DNA from: Methylococcales bacterium
GTDB lineage: Bacteria > Pseudomonadota > Gammaproteobacteria > Methylococcales > Methylomonadaceae
Assembly: GCA_009692395.1 (NCBI GenBank)
Contig: SHZG01000003.1
Coordinates: forward strand, 1 to 37,701
Length of the DNA stretch: 37,701 nucleotides
Direction: 5' to 3'
A program made the translations under genes and the position numbers. The notes beneath the pieces are model-generated. The model did no database searches. It was not told the DNA's origin and saw only the letters and a program-made list of their open reading frames with translations. Of this stretch, positions 18,896 through 27,211 are shown piece by piece. Positions within the stretch are counted from its first letter, which is position 1, and the number at the start of each line of letters is the position of its first letter.

Positions 18896-21748
18896 ATGAG
18901 CATGAATAAAGAAAAAGATTTTGGCACACCCGCCAGTGTTGCCACCCAGACTATTAACTTAGAAATTGATGGTTTTAAAGTCACTGTACCCGCAGGTACG
19001 TCGGTTATGCGAGCGGCGGCAAGTATTGGTATTGATATTCCTAAGCTGTGTGCGACTGATAGCATCGAGCCGTTTGGTTCGTGTCGTTTGTGTGTGGTGC
19101 AGATTGAAGGTGGGCGTGGTATGCCAGCTTCTTGTACTACACCCGTCGGCGAAGGCATGAAAGTCGCCACCCAAAATAAAAAACTCGCGGACGTGCGCCG
19201 TGGTGTGATGGAACTGTATATTTCTGACCATCCCTTAGATTGTTTAACCTGTTCTGCCAATGGCGATTGCGAATTGCAAGACATGGCGGGTGCGGTCGGT
19301 TTGCGTGAAGTCCGTTATAAACCAGTCACTACTCATTTGGATGCTAAGAAAGACAACAGCAACCCGTATTTCAGTTTTGATCCGAGCAAATGTATCGTTT
19401 GTTCACGTTGCGTGCGTGCTTGTGAAGAAACTCAAGGTACATTTGCATTGACGATTGACGGGCGCGGTTTTGATTCTAAAGTCTCACCCAGTCAAAACCA
19501 AGACTTTTTAAGTTCTGAGTGTGTATCCTGTGGCGCGTGTGTGCAAGCCTGTCCAACTGCCACGTTGATGGAAAAATCAGTGATTGACCACGGTCAACCA
19601 GAACACGCTATTGTCACCACTTGCGCGTATTGCGGTGTCGGCTGTTCATTCCGTGCGGAAATGAAAGGCGATCAAGTCATTCGCATGGTGCCAAATAAAG
19701 ACGGCAAAGCCAACCACGGGCATTCATGCGTCAAAGGACGTTTTGCTTTCGGTTACGCGACTCACAAAGACCGCATTACCAAACCGATGATTCGTGCCAG
19801 TATCAAAGATGCGTGGCAAGAAGTGAGCTGGGAAGAGGCGATTAATCACGCCGCGTCTGAACTCAGACGCATTCAAGCCAAATACGGCAAAGATTCTATC
19901 GGCGGTATTACCTCCTCACGTTGTACTAACGAAGAAACCTACCTTGTACAAAAATTCATTCGTGCAGGTTTCGGTAATAATAACGTCGATACTTGCGCCC
20001 GCGTGTGCCATTCCCCCACAGGTTACGGCTTAAAGAAAACCTTTGGTGAAGCCTCGGGTACGCAAGATTTTGATTCGGTGATGGATTCTGATGTCATTGT
20101 GGTCATCGGTGCCAATCCGACTGACGGTCATCCTGTGTTTGCTTCAATGATGAAAAAACGCCTACGTCAAGGCGCGAAATTGATTATCGTTGATCCGCGC
20201 GAAATTGATTTAGTGAACAAATCACCACACATTCAAGCGGACTACCATTTGAAACTACGCCCCAGCACCAACGTCGCGTTAATCAATGCCTTGGCGTATG
20301 TGGTTGTCACTGAAAATCTAGTGGATGAAGACTTTGTCAAAGCCCGTTGTGATGTCGCCTCGTTTGAAAAATGGCGTACATTTATCAATCAGGAAAAAAA
20401 CTCACCCGAAGCTAGTGCAGCCATTACAGGTGTTCCTGCTGCCGATATCAGAGCCGCCGCGCGTTTATATGCTACTGAAAAAAATGGCGCTATTTACTAC
20501 GGCTTAGGCGTTACTGAACACAGCCAAGGTTCAACCATGGTGATCGGTATTGCCAACTTGGCAATGGCAACAGGTAATCTAGGGCGCAGAGGCGTCGGTG
20601 TCAATCCATTACGCGGACAAAATAACGTGCAAGGTTCATGCGATATGGGTTCATTCCCGCATGAATTCCCCGGTTATCGCAACGTGGCTGACCCTGTGAC
20701 TCGCGCCTTTTTTGAAGACGCATGGCAAGCCCCATTAAGCGGTGAACCAGGTTTACGCATTCCCAATATGTTTGATGCCGCGCTCGATGGCAGCTTCTTA
20801 GGCTTGTATTGTGAAGGCGAAGACATTGCCCAATCTGATCCCGATATTAAACACGTTCATGCCGCGTTACGCGCGATGGAATGCGTGATTGTTCAAGATA
20901 TTTTCTTAAACGAAACTGCAAAATTTGCCCACGTCTTCTTGCCTGGTGCATCATTTTTAGAAAAAGACGGCACATTTACCAACGCAGAACGCCGTATTTC
21001 GCCCGTGCGCAAAGTGATGAAACCCTTGGCAACTTATGCCGATTGGGAAGTTACACAAATGTTATCCAACGCATTAGGCTACCCGATGAACTACAGCCAT
21101 CCATCAGAAATTATGGATGAAATTGCCAGTTTAAAACCGACGTTCAGTCATGTCAGTTATCAAAAAATCGATGAACTTGGCAGTGTGCAATGGCCTTGCA
21201 CAGAAGAAGCTCCCGAAGGCACACCCACGCTGCACGAGGAACATTTCTTGCGTGATAACGGCAAAGGTCTGTTCATGTTGACCGAATATGTGGCAACCAG
21301 CGAAAAAATCACCCCAATGTTCCCGTTGATTTTGACCACAGGACGGATATTGTCGCAATACAACGTCGGCGCACAAACTCGCCGCACAGAAAACAACGCG
21401 TGGCACAGTGAAGACCGTTTAGAAATTCATCCGCACGATGCCGAAGATCGCGGCATAGTTGATGGCGATTGGGTAGGAATTAAGAGCCGTGCTGGGGAAA
21501 CCGTATTACGCGCCTTAGTGACTGAGCGCGTACAAGTCGGCGTAGTTTATACCACCTTCCATTTCCCTGAATCAGGCGCGAACGTCATCACCACCGACAA
21601 TTCAGACTGGGCGACTAACTGCCCTGAATATAAAGTCACTGCCGTACAGATTGCGAAAGTACTCGCCCCGTCAGAATGGCAACAAAACTATGCAGATTTC
21701 AGTGAGCAGCAATTGGAATTGTTGGAAGCAGCACAACACAACGCCTAA
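18896..21748 (+). CDS. fdsA: NAD-dependent formate dehydrogenase alpha (catalytic) subunit, molybdopterin enzyme
   Basis: FdsA oxidises formate to CO2 at a bis-MGD molybdenum (or tungsten) site and passes electrons through Fe-S clusters to FdsB/FdsG. In order it has an N-terminal [2Fe-2S] domain (FGSCRLC), a His/Cys cluster region (DHPLDCLTC), two [4Fe-4S] motifs (CIVCSRC and CVSCGACVQACP), a further cluster at CAYCGVGC, and the large molybdopterin domain. The catalytic residue is Cys371 in CARVCHSP, not selenocysteine. Length is 950 aa. GAGGA precedes the ATG. It is separated from fdsB by the accessory insertion, so its expression depends on read-through or on a promoter inside the insertion. 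Confidence 0.96.
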   Translation: MSMNKEKDFGTPASVATQTINLEIDGFKVTVPAGTSVMRAAASIGIDIPKLCATDSIEPFGSCRLCVVQIEGGRGMPASCTTPVGEGMKVATQNKKLADVRRGVMELYISDHPLDCLTCSANGDCELQDMAGAVGLREVRYKPVTTHLDAKKDNSNPYFSFDPSKCIVCSRCVRACEETQGTFALTIDGRGFDSKVSPSQNQDFLSSECVSCGACVQACPTATLMEKSVIDHGQPEHAIVTTCAYCGVGCSFRAEMKGDQVIRMVPNKDGKANHGHSCVKGRFAFGYATHKDRITKPMIRASIKDAWQEVSWEEAINHAASELRRIQAKYGKDSIGGITSSRCTNEETYLVQKFIRAGFGNNNVDTCARVCHSPTGYGLKKTFGEASGTQDFDSVMDSDVIVVIGANPTDGHPVFASMMKKRLRQGAKLIIVDPREIDLVNKSPHIQADYHLKLRPSTNVALINALAYVVVTENLVDEDFVKARCDVASFEKWRTFINQEKNSPEASAAITGVPAADIRAAARLYATEKNGAIYYGLGVTEHSQGSTMVIGIANLAMATGNLGRRGVGVNPLRGQNNVQGSCDMGSFPHEFPGYRNVADPVTRAFFEDAWQAPLSGEPGLRIPNMFDAALDGSFLGLYCEGEDIAQSDPDIKHVHAALRAMECVIVQDIFLNETAKFAHVFLPGASFLEKDGTFTNAERRISPVRKVMKPLATYADWEVTQMLSNALGYPMNYSHPSEIMDEIASLKPTFSHVSYQKIDELGSVQWPCTEEAPEGTPTLHEEHFLRDNGKGLFMLTEYVATSEKITPMFPLILTTGRILSQYNVGAQTRRTENNAWHSEDRLEIHPHDAEDRGIVDGDWVGIKSRAGETVLRALVTERVQVGVVYTTFHFPESGANVITTDNSDWATNCPEYKVTAVQIAKVLAPSEWQQNYADFSEQQLELLEAAQHNA

Positions 21749-21760
21749 CAGACGGCTTTT

Positions 21761-21845
21761 GTAGGTTGGGTTGCGGCTGTTTCGCAACCCAACAGATGCT
21801 AGAGGTAGGTGTTGGGTTGCCAAAAAGACGGCAATCCAATCTACG
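21761..21845. repeat. REP-like double hairpin, copy 1
   Basis: Two consecutive hairpins: GTTGGGTTGCG...CGCAACCCAAC, then GGTTGCC...GGCAATCC with flanking GTAGGT and CTACG. Copy 2 at 30586-30667 has nearly the same order and sequence. It lies in the 276-bp gap between fdsA and fdhD. The 67-aa ORF at 21809 is only this repeat region read through. Confidence 0.85.
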
Positions 21846-21940
21846 CTACTGGTTTCAAGCGAGATAATGTTTATTATTATGAAAAAAACTTTAACCCCCG
21901 TAGATACCGTCTTGCTGTCAAAAGTGCAACTTGTAAGATG

Positions 21941-22013
21941 AGTAGGGCAACGCGAAACCCATCACAACGTGGATTAATAATGGGTTTCGGCTATCACCTC
22001 TACCCATCCTACT
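21941..22013. repeat. Second REP-like hairpin family in the fdsA-fdhD gap
   Basis: AGTAGG at the left end pairs with CCTACT at the right end, and an inner pair (GAAACCCAT / ATGGGTTTC) gives a second stem. A run of seven As follows, then fdhD. A degenerate half copy is at 15948-15979. Confidence 0.65.
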
Positions 22014-22024
22014 AAAAAAATCAA

Positions 22025-22843
22025 ATGTTAGAGAACGAACTAGGCTGGACAAACTATCAACACCGCATGGTGAACCGTTGGCAAGGCAGCGAACACAGCC
22101 ATGAAGAAGACTGTGTTGCAGAAGAAGTGCCGATTGTCCTGATGTACAACGGTATTTCCCACGTCGTCATGTTAGCCACACCGACCAATTTAGAAGATTT
22201 TGCCTTGGGTTTTAGTATGACTGAAGGCATTATTCAACATCCGAAAGAATTTCTATCAGCGCGGGTTTATCAACGCGCCAACGGTATAGAAGTACAAGTC
22301 AAAATCCCCGAAGAACGCTTTGTCTGTTTAACTGACAAAGGGCGTAATTTGACAGGACGCACAGGCTGTGGCTTATGCGGTGCCAGCACGCTAAAACAAG
22401 CAGTACGCCAACCTGCACCCGTACACAGTTCTATCAGCGTCACCGCTGCACAACTCACCGCCGCCTTAACAGATTTACACAATCGACAATCATTAAACCA
22501 ACTGACAGGTGCGATACACGCTGCCGCTTGGGTTGAACCTGAACGCGGTATTATTGATGTGCGCGAAGATGTGGGTCGTCATAATGCACTCGATAAGCTA
22601 CTTGGGTTATTATGTCGTACTGGCAAAGATGTCAACGCGGGTTATATCATTGTCACTAGTCGCGCCAGTTATGAAATGGTACAAAAAACCGCTTTCTTAG
22701 GTATCGGTTTATTAGTCGCCATTTCCGCGCCAACAGGCTTAGCGATACGTCTTGCGGAACAAGCAGGAGTCACGCTAGTCGGCTTTGCACGCGGCGAAAA
22801 CCATGTTATTTACACTCATCCACAACGGATAATACACTCATGA
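22025..22843 (+). CDS. fdhD: FdhD sulfurtransferase required for formate dehydrogenase activity
   Basis: FdhD transfers sulfur to the molybdenum cofactor of formate dehydrogenase. The conserved cysteine pair is in GRTGCGLCGAST and the family motif REDVGRHNALDKL follows; the C-terminal part has SRASYEMVQK. Length is 272 aa, the usual size. In fds operons this gene is also called fdsC. It follows fdsA after a repeat-filled gap and overlaps fdsD by 4 bp (ATGA), so it is coupled to fdsD. Confidence 0.94.
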   Translation: MLENELGWTNYQHRMVNRWQGSEHSHEEDCVAEEVPIVLMYNGISHVVMLATPTNLEDFALGFSMTEGIIQHPKEFLSARVYQRANGIEVQVKIPEERFVCLTDKGRNLTGRTGCGLCGASTLKQAVRQPAPVHSSISVTAAQLTAALTDLHNRQSLNQLTGAIHAAAWVEPERGIIDVREDVGRHNALDKLLGLLCRTGKDVNAGYIIVTSRASYEMVQKTAFLGIGLLVAISAPTGLAIRLAEQAGVTLVGFARGENHVIYTHPQRIIHS

Positions 22844-23046
22844 AAATTGAACGTTTAATTACAATGGCTAATGATATTAGCAACTATTTCAACGCCGAAC
22901 CCGACAGAAAAGACGCGGTTGCAGGTGTTAGAAACCATATTGCCCATTCATGGGAACCTCGAATGCGCAAAGCTCTGATTGAATATAATCAACAAGATGG
23001 TTCTGAATTGTCAGAATTGGCAAGGGCGGCGGTGGCTGAGCTTTAA
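22840..23046 (+). CDS. fdsD: Formate dehydrogenase delta subunit
   Basis: A 68-residue protein beginning MKIERLITMANDISNYF and containing VRNHIAHSWEPRMRKAL, which matches the small delta subunit at the end of fds operons. It is needed for assembly or activity of the complex but carries no cofactor. The start overlaps the fdhD stop. The overlapping 70-aa ORF at 22979 is a shadow. Confidence 0.88.
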   Translation: MKIERLITMANDISNYFNAEPDRKDAVAGVRNHIAHSWEPRMRKALIEYNQQDGSELSELARAAVAEL

Positions 23047-23063
23047 ACGTGTTATCGAAAACG

Positions 23064-23090
23064 CCCATCCCGCGGCTATGCTTGGATGGG
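23064..23090 (+). terminator. Hairpin ending the fds operon
   Basis: CCCATCC and GGATGGG form a 7-bp stem, followed by TTTATT, 18 bp after the fdsD stop. It could be a weak terminator or another REP-like hairpin. Confidence 0.45.
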
Positions 23091-23159
23091 TTTATTCCGA
23101 TTTACCGCTAAAAAGACCAAGATGGGAGGACATCAAGTTCGCTTTCACGAGTTTAAACC

Positions 23160-24749
23160 ATGCCAACTTTATTACATCACTTACTGTTTAAATCAGTACC
23201 ACGCGCGGCGAATAGGGCCGCTATCGTTCATAAAAAAACGATAACTTCTTATGGGCAGCTTGCGGAAAACGTACAGCAACAAGCCGAAGCCTTACTGGGT
23301 GTTCATTTAAAGCCTCAGCAGCGCGTGGCTATTTTCTTGCCTAAACAATTGGAAACAGTCAGTAGTGTGTTGGCAATTAGTTTAGCGGGTGGCGTGTTCG
23401 TGCCGATTAATCCCGTGTTAAAAGCTCCGCAAGTCGCGCATATCCTCACGGACTGCACAGTTCATATTCTGATTACTTCATACAGCCGTTTGCAAAATCT
23501 CGCGATGGTGTTGGCGGATTGCCCTGATTTACACACTATTGTTTTAGTGGACTACGATACGACTGCCAGTCCTTTAAAGGACTGGCAGTCGTGTTCTATT
23601 CTAGGCTGGCAGACTTATTTACAACAAGCAACCACACAACCACTGCCCCGCCTCATCGACACCGATATGGCAGCGATTTTGTACACGTCTGGCAGTACAG
23701 GTAAACCCAAAGGTGTGGTGTTATCGCACCGTAATTTAGTCACGGGGGCGAAAAGTGTTAGCGAGTATTTACACATCACGGAAGAAGACTGTTTATTAGC
23801 GGTGTTGCCGTTTAGTTTTGATTACGGTTTAAATCAATTGCTAAGCGCGTTACTGAACGGCGCGTGTTGTGTATTGCTGGATTATTTATTACCGCGTGAT
23901 GTGCTGAACACATTAGCCACTCAAAAAATCACAGGGCTAGCGTGTGTGCCGCCGTTGTGGTCGCAATTGGCTAAACTCGATTGGCCTGAGGGTATTAATG
24001 AGCATTTACGCTACTTGACTAACTCAGGCGGCAAACTGCCTAAATTGGTATTAGCGGCGATACGGCAGCGTGTACCGAATGGGCAGTTTTTTTTAATGTA
24101 CGGCTTAACCGAGGCGTTTCGCTCTACTTATTTACCACCTGAGCAATTGGACGACCGACCTGATTCTATTGGCAAAGCCATTCCGAATGCTGATATTTTA
24201 GTGGTGCGCGAAGATGGTACGCCCTGTGCGCCTCATGAGCAGGGAGAATTAGTGCATCGGGGTTCGTTAGTGGCAATGGGTTATTGGAATGATGCGATTA
24301 AAACCGCTGAACGTTTTAAACCCGCGCCGCATCACAATTCCGCGTTACCGTTTACTGAAATTGCTGTGTGGTCGGGTGATACCGTCACGATGGATGAAGA
24401 CGGTTATTTGTATTTTGTCGGGCGCAAAGATGACATGATTAAAAGTGCTGGTTATCGCATTAGTCCGACTGAAATAGAAGAAGTGATTTATAGTTCGGGT
24501 GTGGTCAAAGAAGCCGCCGCTATCGGTATAGAACATGATAGTTTAGGGCAGGCGGTTGTAGTGGTGATCAGTTTGCAACATCCAGACGATTACGAGGAAG
24601 CGGTGTTAATGAAATATTGCCAAGCGCAATTGCCGAACTTTATGCAGCCTGCCAAAATTATTGTGTTAGCCAATTTGCCGAAAAATCCCAACGGTAAAAT
24701 TGACCGTAACACCTTAGTGCAACAATTTGCCGATATTTTTCAATCATGA
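23160..24749 (+). CDS. Acyl-CoA ligase (AMP-forming), exosortase A system-associated
   Basis: This is an adenylate-forming (ANL) enzyme. The P-loop-like motif ILYTSGSTGKPKGVVLSH and the C-terminal hinge/lysine region GRKDDMIKSAGYRISPTEIEEV are complete, as is the late PNGKIDRN lysine. Overall layout and the paired PLP decarboxylase match the subfamily found with exosortase A/PEP-CTERM exopolysaccharide clusters. The acyl substrate is not known. Its last 4 bp overlap the decarboxylase start. A 34-bp perfect palindrome lies within codons 134-144 and remains in frame. No exosortase or glycosyltransferase genes are nearby. Confidence 0.85.
   Translation: MPTLLHHLLFKSVPRAANRAAIVHKKTITSYGQLAENVQQQAEALLGVHLKPQQRVAIFLPKQLETVSSVLAISLAGGVFVPINPVLKAPQVAHILTDCTVHILITSYSRLQNLAMVLADCPDLHTIVLVDYDTTASPLKDWQSCSILGWQTYLQQATTQPLPRLIDTDMAAILYTSGSTGKPKGVVLSHRNLVTGAKSVSEYLHITEEDCLLAVLPFSFDYGLNQLLSALLNGACCVLLDYLLPRDVLNTLATQKITGLACVPPLWSQLAKLDWPEGINEHLRYLTNSGGKLPKLVLAAIRQRVPNGQFFLMYGLTEAFRSTYLPPEQLDDRPDSIGKAIPNADILVVREDGTPCAPHEQGELVHRGSLVAMGYWNDAIKTAERFKPAPHHNSALPFTEIAVWSGDTVTMDEDGYLYFVGRKDDMIKSAGYRISPTEIEEVIYSSGVVKEAAAIGIEHDSLGQAVVVVISLQHPDDYEEAVLMKYCQAQLPNFMQPAKIIVLANLPKNPNGKIDRNTLVQQFADIFQS
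23559..23592. repeat. 34-bp perfect palindrome inside a coding sequence
   Basis: ACGACTGCCAGTCCTTT is directly followed by its exact reverse complement, with no spacer. It is in frame and encodes TTASPLKDWQS, in a region that is poorly conserved in ANL enzymes. Confidence 0.97.
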
Positions 24750-25972
24750 CTATCCCCAAACACGCACCCACACTGTTTCCCGCGCAAAATAATCAACTCC
24801 TTATCGGCGGCATCCCATTAACCCGCTTAGCTCAACGACTCGGCAAAACGCCGTTTTATGCCTATGACCGACAACTCATCATTGACCGCGTTACGCAATT
24901 GCGCCAACAAATGCCCGCTGATTTAAAAATTCACTATGCGTTAAAAGCCAATCCTATGCCTGCGGTCGTGCAGCTCATGGCAGGCTTAGTGGATGGCTTT
25001 GATGTGGCATCGACCGCAGAAATGCACGTCGCGCTCGATACCCTTATGCCCAGCCAATATAGCAGCATCGCAGGCCCCAGCAAACGCCGCGCCGAATTAA
25101 GGTCAGCCCTTGCGGCAGGCATTACCATCAACGTGGAATCGCCTAACGAGCTGGAAACCATTGCCCAATTATCCGCTCAAAGCGGTATTACAGCATCGGT
25201 AGCCATCCGCATTAACCCCGCGTTTGAGCTGAAAACCTCAGGCATGAAAATGGGCGGCGGTGCGAAACCGTTTGGTATTGATGAAGAACAATTGCCTGTG
25301 GTATTGCAACGGCTACAGGCGTTACAACTGGATTTTCAAGGCTTTCATATTTACAGCGGTTCGCAAAATCTCAAAGCCGAAGCCCTTATTGAAACCCAGC
25401 AACAAAGTATTGCATTAGCCATGCGGTTATTAGAATTCTGCCCTAATGGTATTAAAACACTCAATATCGGCGGCGGTTATGGCATCCCTTATTTTGCAGG
25501 TGAACAGCCATTAAATACGCAACAAGTCGGCGACGCGCTGGCTATTGAAATGGCTAAATTTAAAGCCGTACAACCACACGCGGAAGTCATTATTGAGTTA
25601 GGGCGTTATTTAGTCGGCGAAGCAGGGGTTTATGTGTGCCAAGTGGTGGATAAAAAAATCTCGCGCGGGCACATCTATTTGGTTGTCGATGGTGGTTTGC
25701 ATCATCATCTCGCGGTATCGGGTAATTTTGGGCAAGTTATTCGCAAGAATTATCCTGTTGCTATCGGCAATAAAATACACGGTGAGCCACAAGAAATCGT
25801 AACTATCGTCGGCTGTTTATGTACGCCGTTGGATATTATCGCTGACAAAATGCGCTTACCCGTCGCTGAAATAGGTGATTTTGTGGTGGTGTATCAATCA
25901 GGTGCTTATGGCTTAACGGCCAGTCCGAACGCATTTTTAAGTCAACCCAATGCGGCAGAGGTATTAGTGTAA
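24746..25972 (+). CDS. Pyridoxal-dependent decarboxylase, exosortase A system-associated (LysA/ornithine-like fold)
   Basis: A fold-type III PLP enzyme related to diaminopimelate and ornithine decarboxylases. The PLP lysine is Lys67 in HYALKANPMPAV. Further motifs are GFHIYSGSQ, the glycine loop LNIGGGYGIPY, and the C-terminal GCLCTPLDI with its catalytic cysteine and GAYGLT. Length is 408 aa. It overlaps the acyl-CoA ligase by 4 bp, so the two act together, presumably to make and activate a small building block for an exopolysaccharide or carrier-bound product. The precise substrate is unknown. Confidence 0.87.
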   Translation: MTIPKHAPTLFPAQNNQLLIGGIPLTRLAQRLGKTPFYAYDRQLIIDRVTQLRQQMPADLKIHYALKANPMPAVVQLMAGLVDGFDVASTAEMHVALDTLMPSQYSSIAGPSKRRAELRSALAAGITINVESPNELETIAQLSAQSGITASVAIRINPAFELKTSGMKMGGGAKPFGIDEEQLPVVLQRLQALQLDFQGFHIYSGSQNLKAEALIETQQQSIALAMRLLEFCPNGIKTLNIGGGYGIPYFAGEQPLNTQQVGDALAIEMAKFKAVQPHAEVIIELGRYLVGEAGVYVCQVVDKKISRGHIYLVVDGGLHHHLAVSGNFGQVIRKNYPVAIGNKIHGEPQEIVTIVGCLCTPLDIIADKMRLPVAEIGDFVVVYQSGAYGLTASPNAFLSQPNAAEVLV

Positions 25973-25997
25973 GCAGGATTTGTTATTTAAAATTTCC

Positions 25998-26013
25998 GCA
26001 CCAAAATAGAGTA
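25998..26013 (-). promoter_or_regulatory. NtrC-box-like site upstream of glnL
   Basis: Read on the minus strand this is CTATTTTGGTGC with a poorer left arm. It matches the right half of the NtrC enhancer consensus (GCACTA-N5-TGGTGC). It lies about 80 bp upstream of the predicted sigma-54 start site. Confidence 0.5.
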
Positions 26014-26036
26014 AAATCAATAAAATCTGGGGTTAA

Positions 26037-26053
26037 TGCACTATAATAACGCA
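26037..26053 (+). promoter_or_regulatory. Second, weaker NtrC half site
   Basis: TGCACTA matches the left half of the NtrC consensus perfectly, but the right half (ACGCAC) matches poorly. It lies about 20 bp upstream of the sigma-54 promoter. Confidence 0.35.
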
Positions 26054-26061
26054 CAACAAAA

Positions 26062-26077
26062 TGGCACATACCCTGCA
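26062..26077 (+). promoter_or_regulatory. Sigma-54 (RpoN) promoter for glnL-glnG
   Basis: TGGCAC-N5-CTGCA: the invariant GG and GC are exactly 10 bp apart, as in the -24/-12 consensus. The predicted start is near 26088, about 75 nt before glnL. The remaining bases of the 186-bp gap upstream of glnL carry the NtrC-like sites. Confidence 0.75.
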
Positions 26078-26161
26078 AAAAGCCAGCTCACTATTTTTGG
26101 TCTATAACTTGCTTGCATTAGAATAAGACCTTTATTTTTCAACAATCTTATTCAAAAAGTG

Positions 26162-27211
26162 ATGCACAAGCGCGTACTCGATAACCTAACCACCGCTGTT
26201 TTGCTATTTAATCGTGATTTAACACTCACTTATATCAATGCAGCTGGTGAAATTATTTTGGCTGATAGAGAAAGGCATTTAGTCGGTCATAATGCCTGCC
26301 AGTTATTTAAATTGTCCAATCCCTCTCTGCTAGCTAACTTAAAACAATGCCTGACGATGGCAGAACCGTTAGTGGCTTACTCCACTATTTTTAGTCGTCT
26401 GGGGCAGAGTGTCACCATTAATCTCAGTGCAACTCCGTTATTACAAGATGATCAAGTGCAGGAAGTATTAGTTGAATTGCAACAAATAGACCACCATCTG
26501 CGAATTACTAAAGATGAGCAGTTATTAGCGCAACAAAACACCGCACGGTTATTAGTCAGAGGCTTAGCCCATGAAATTAAAAATCCCTTAGGTGGTCTGC
26601 GCGGCGCGGCACAATTGCTAGATTTAGAATTACAGTCTCCTGAATTAAAAGAATACACGCAGATTATTATGGCTGAGTCCGACCGATTGCAGGCCTTAAT
26701 GGATAAAATGCTGGGCCCGAATAAACTGCCTAATAAAAACACACTCAATATCCATGAAGTGTTAGAGCGTGTCAGGAGTGTGGTGCAAGCTGAATCTATT
26801 GGCAATCTCAGTATTCAATGTGATTACGACCCTAGCATTCCTGAGATTCATGCCGATAAAGATCAACTCATTCAAGCTCTGTTAAACATCACCCGAAACG
26901 CCGTACAAGCGACCGAAGGCAAAGGTAATATTCTCATCAAAACCCGCATTCATCGTCATGTCACCATTGGACGCAAACGCCATAAAATCGCCTTAAAGTG
27001 CGACATTATTGATGATGGTTTAGGGATAGAACCAGAGATGATGAAACAAATATTTTATCCGATGGTAACAGGGCGCGCCGATGGTACGGGCTTAGGTTTG
27101 TCTATTGCCCAAGCACTCATTAATCAACATGACGGTTTAATTGAATGCAGCAGCGAATTGGGTCATACCGTATTTTCAATTTTTTTACCCTTAGGCACAG
27201 GCAATGAATAA
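26162..27211 (+). CDS. glnL: Nitrogen regulation sensor histidine kinase NtrB
   Basis: NtrB phosphorylates or dephosphorylates NtrC in response to nitrogen status through PII. The N-terminal third is a PAS domain (LTLTYINAAGEIIL). The H-box GLAHEIKNPLGGLRGAAQLL holds the phosphorylated His (about residue 137), and the ATPase part has the N-box NITRNAVQA and G-boxes DDGLGI and GTGLGLS. No membrane segment is seen, consistent with a soluble kinase. ATG at 26162 is preferred to the GTG at 26159 in the track. It overlaps glnG by 8 bp. Confidence 0.94.
   Translation: MHKRVLDNLTTAVLLFNRDLTLTYINAAGEIILADRERHLVGHNACQLFKLSNPSLLANLKQCLTMAEPLVAYSTIFSRLGQSVTINLSATPLLQDDQVQEVLVELQQIDHHLRITKDEQLLAQQNTARLLVRGLAHEIKNPLGGLRGAAQLLDLELQSPELKEYTQIIMAESDRLQALMDKMLGPNKLPNKNTLNIHEVLERVRSVVQAESIGNLSIQCDYDPSIPEIHADKDQLIQALLNITRNAVQATEGKGNILIKTRIHRHVTIGRKRHKIALKCDIIDDGLGIEPEMMKQIFYPMVTGRADGTGLGLSIAQALINQHDGLIECSSELGHTVFSIFLPLGTGNE

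Noticed and set aside
20003-20011. Selenocysteine in formate dehydrogenase FdsA
   Set aside because: The catalytic position is a TGC cysteine codon and there is no in-frame TGA.
21809-22015. 68-aa ORF between fdsA and fdhD
   Set aside because: It consists of the two hairpin repeats read through; no codon or ribosome-site support.
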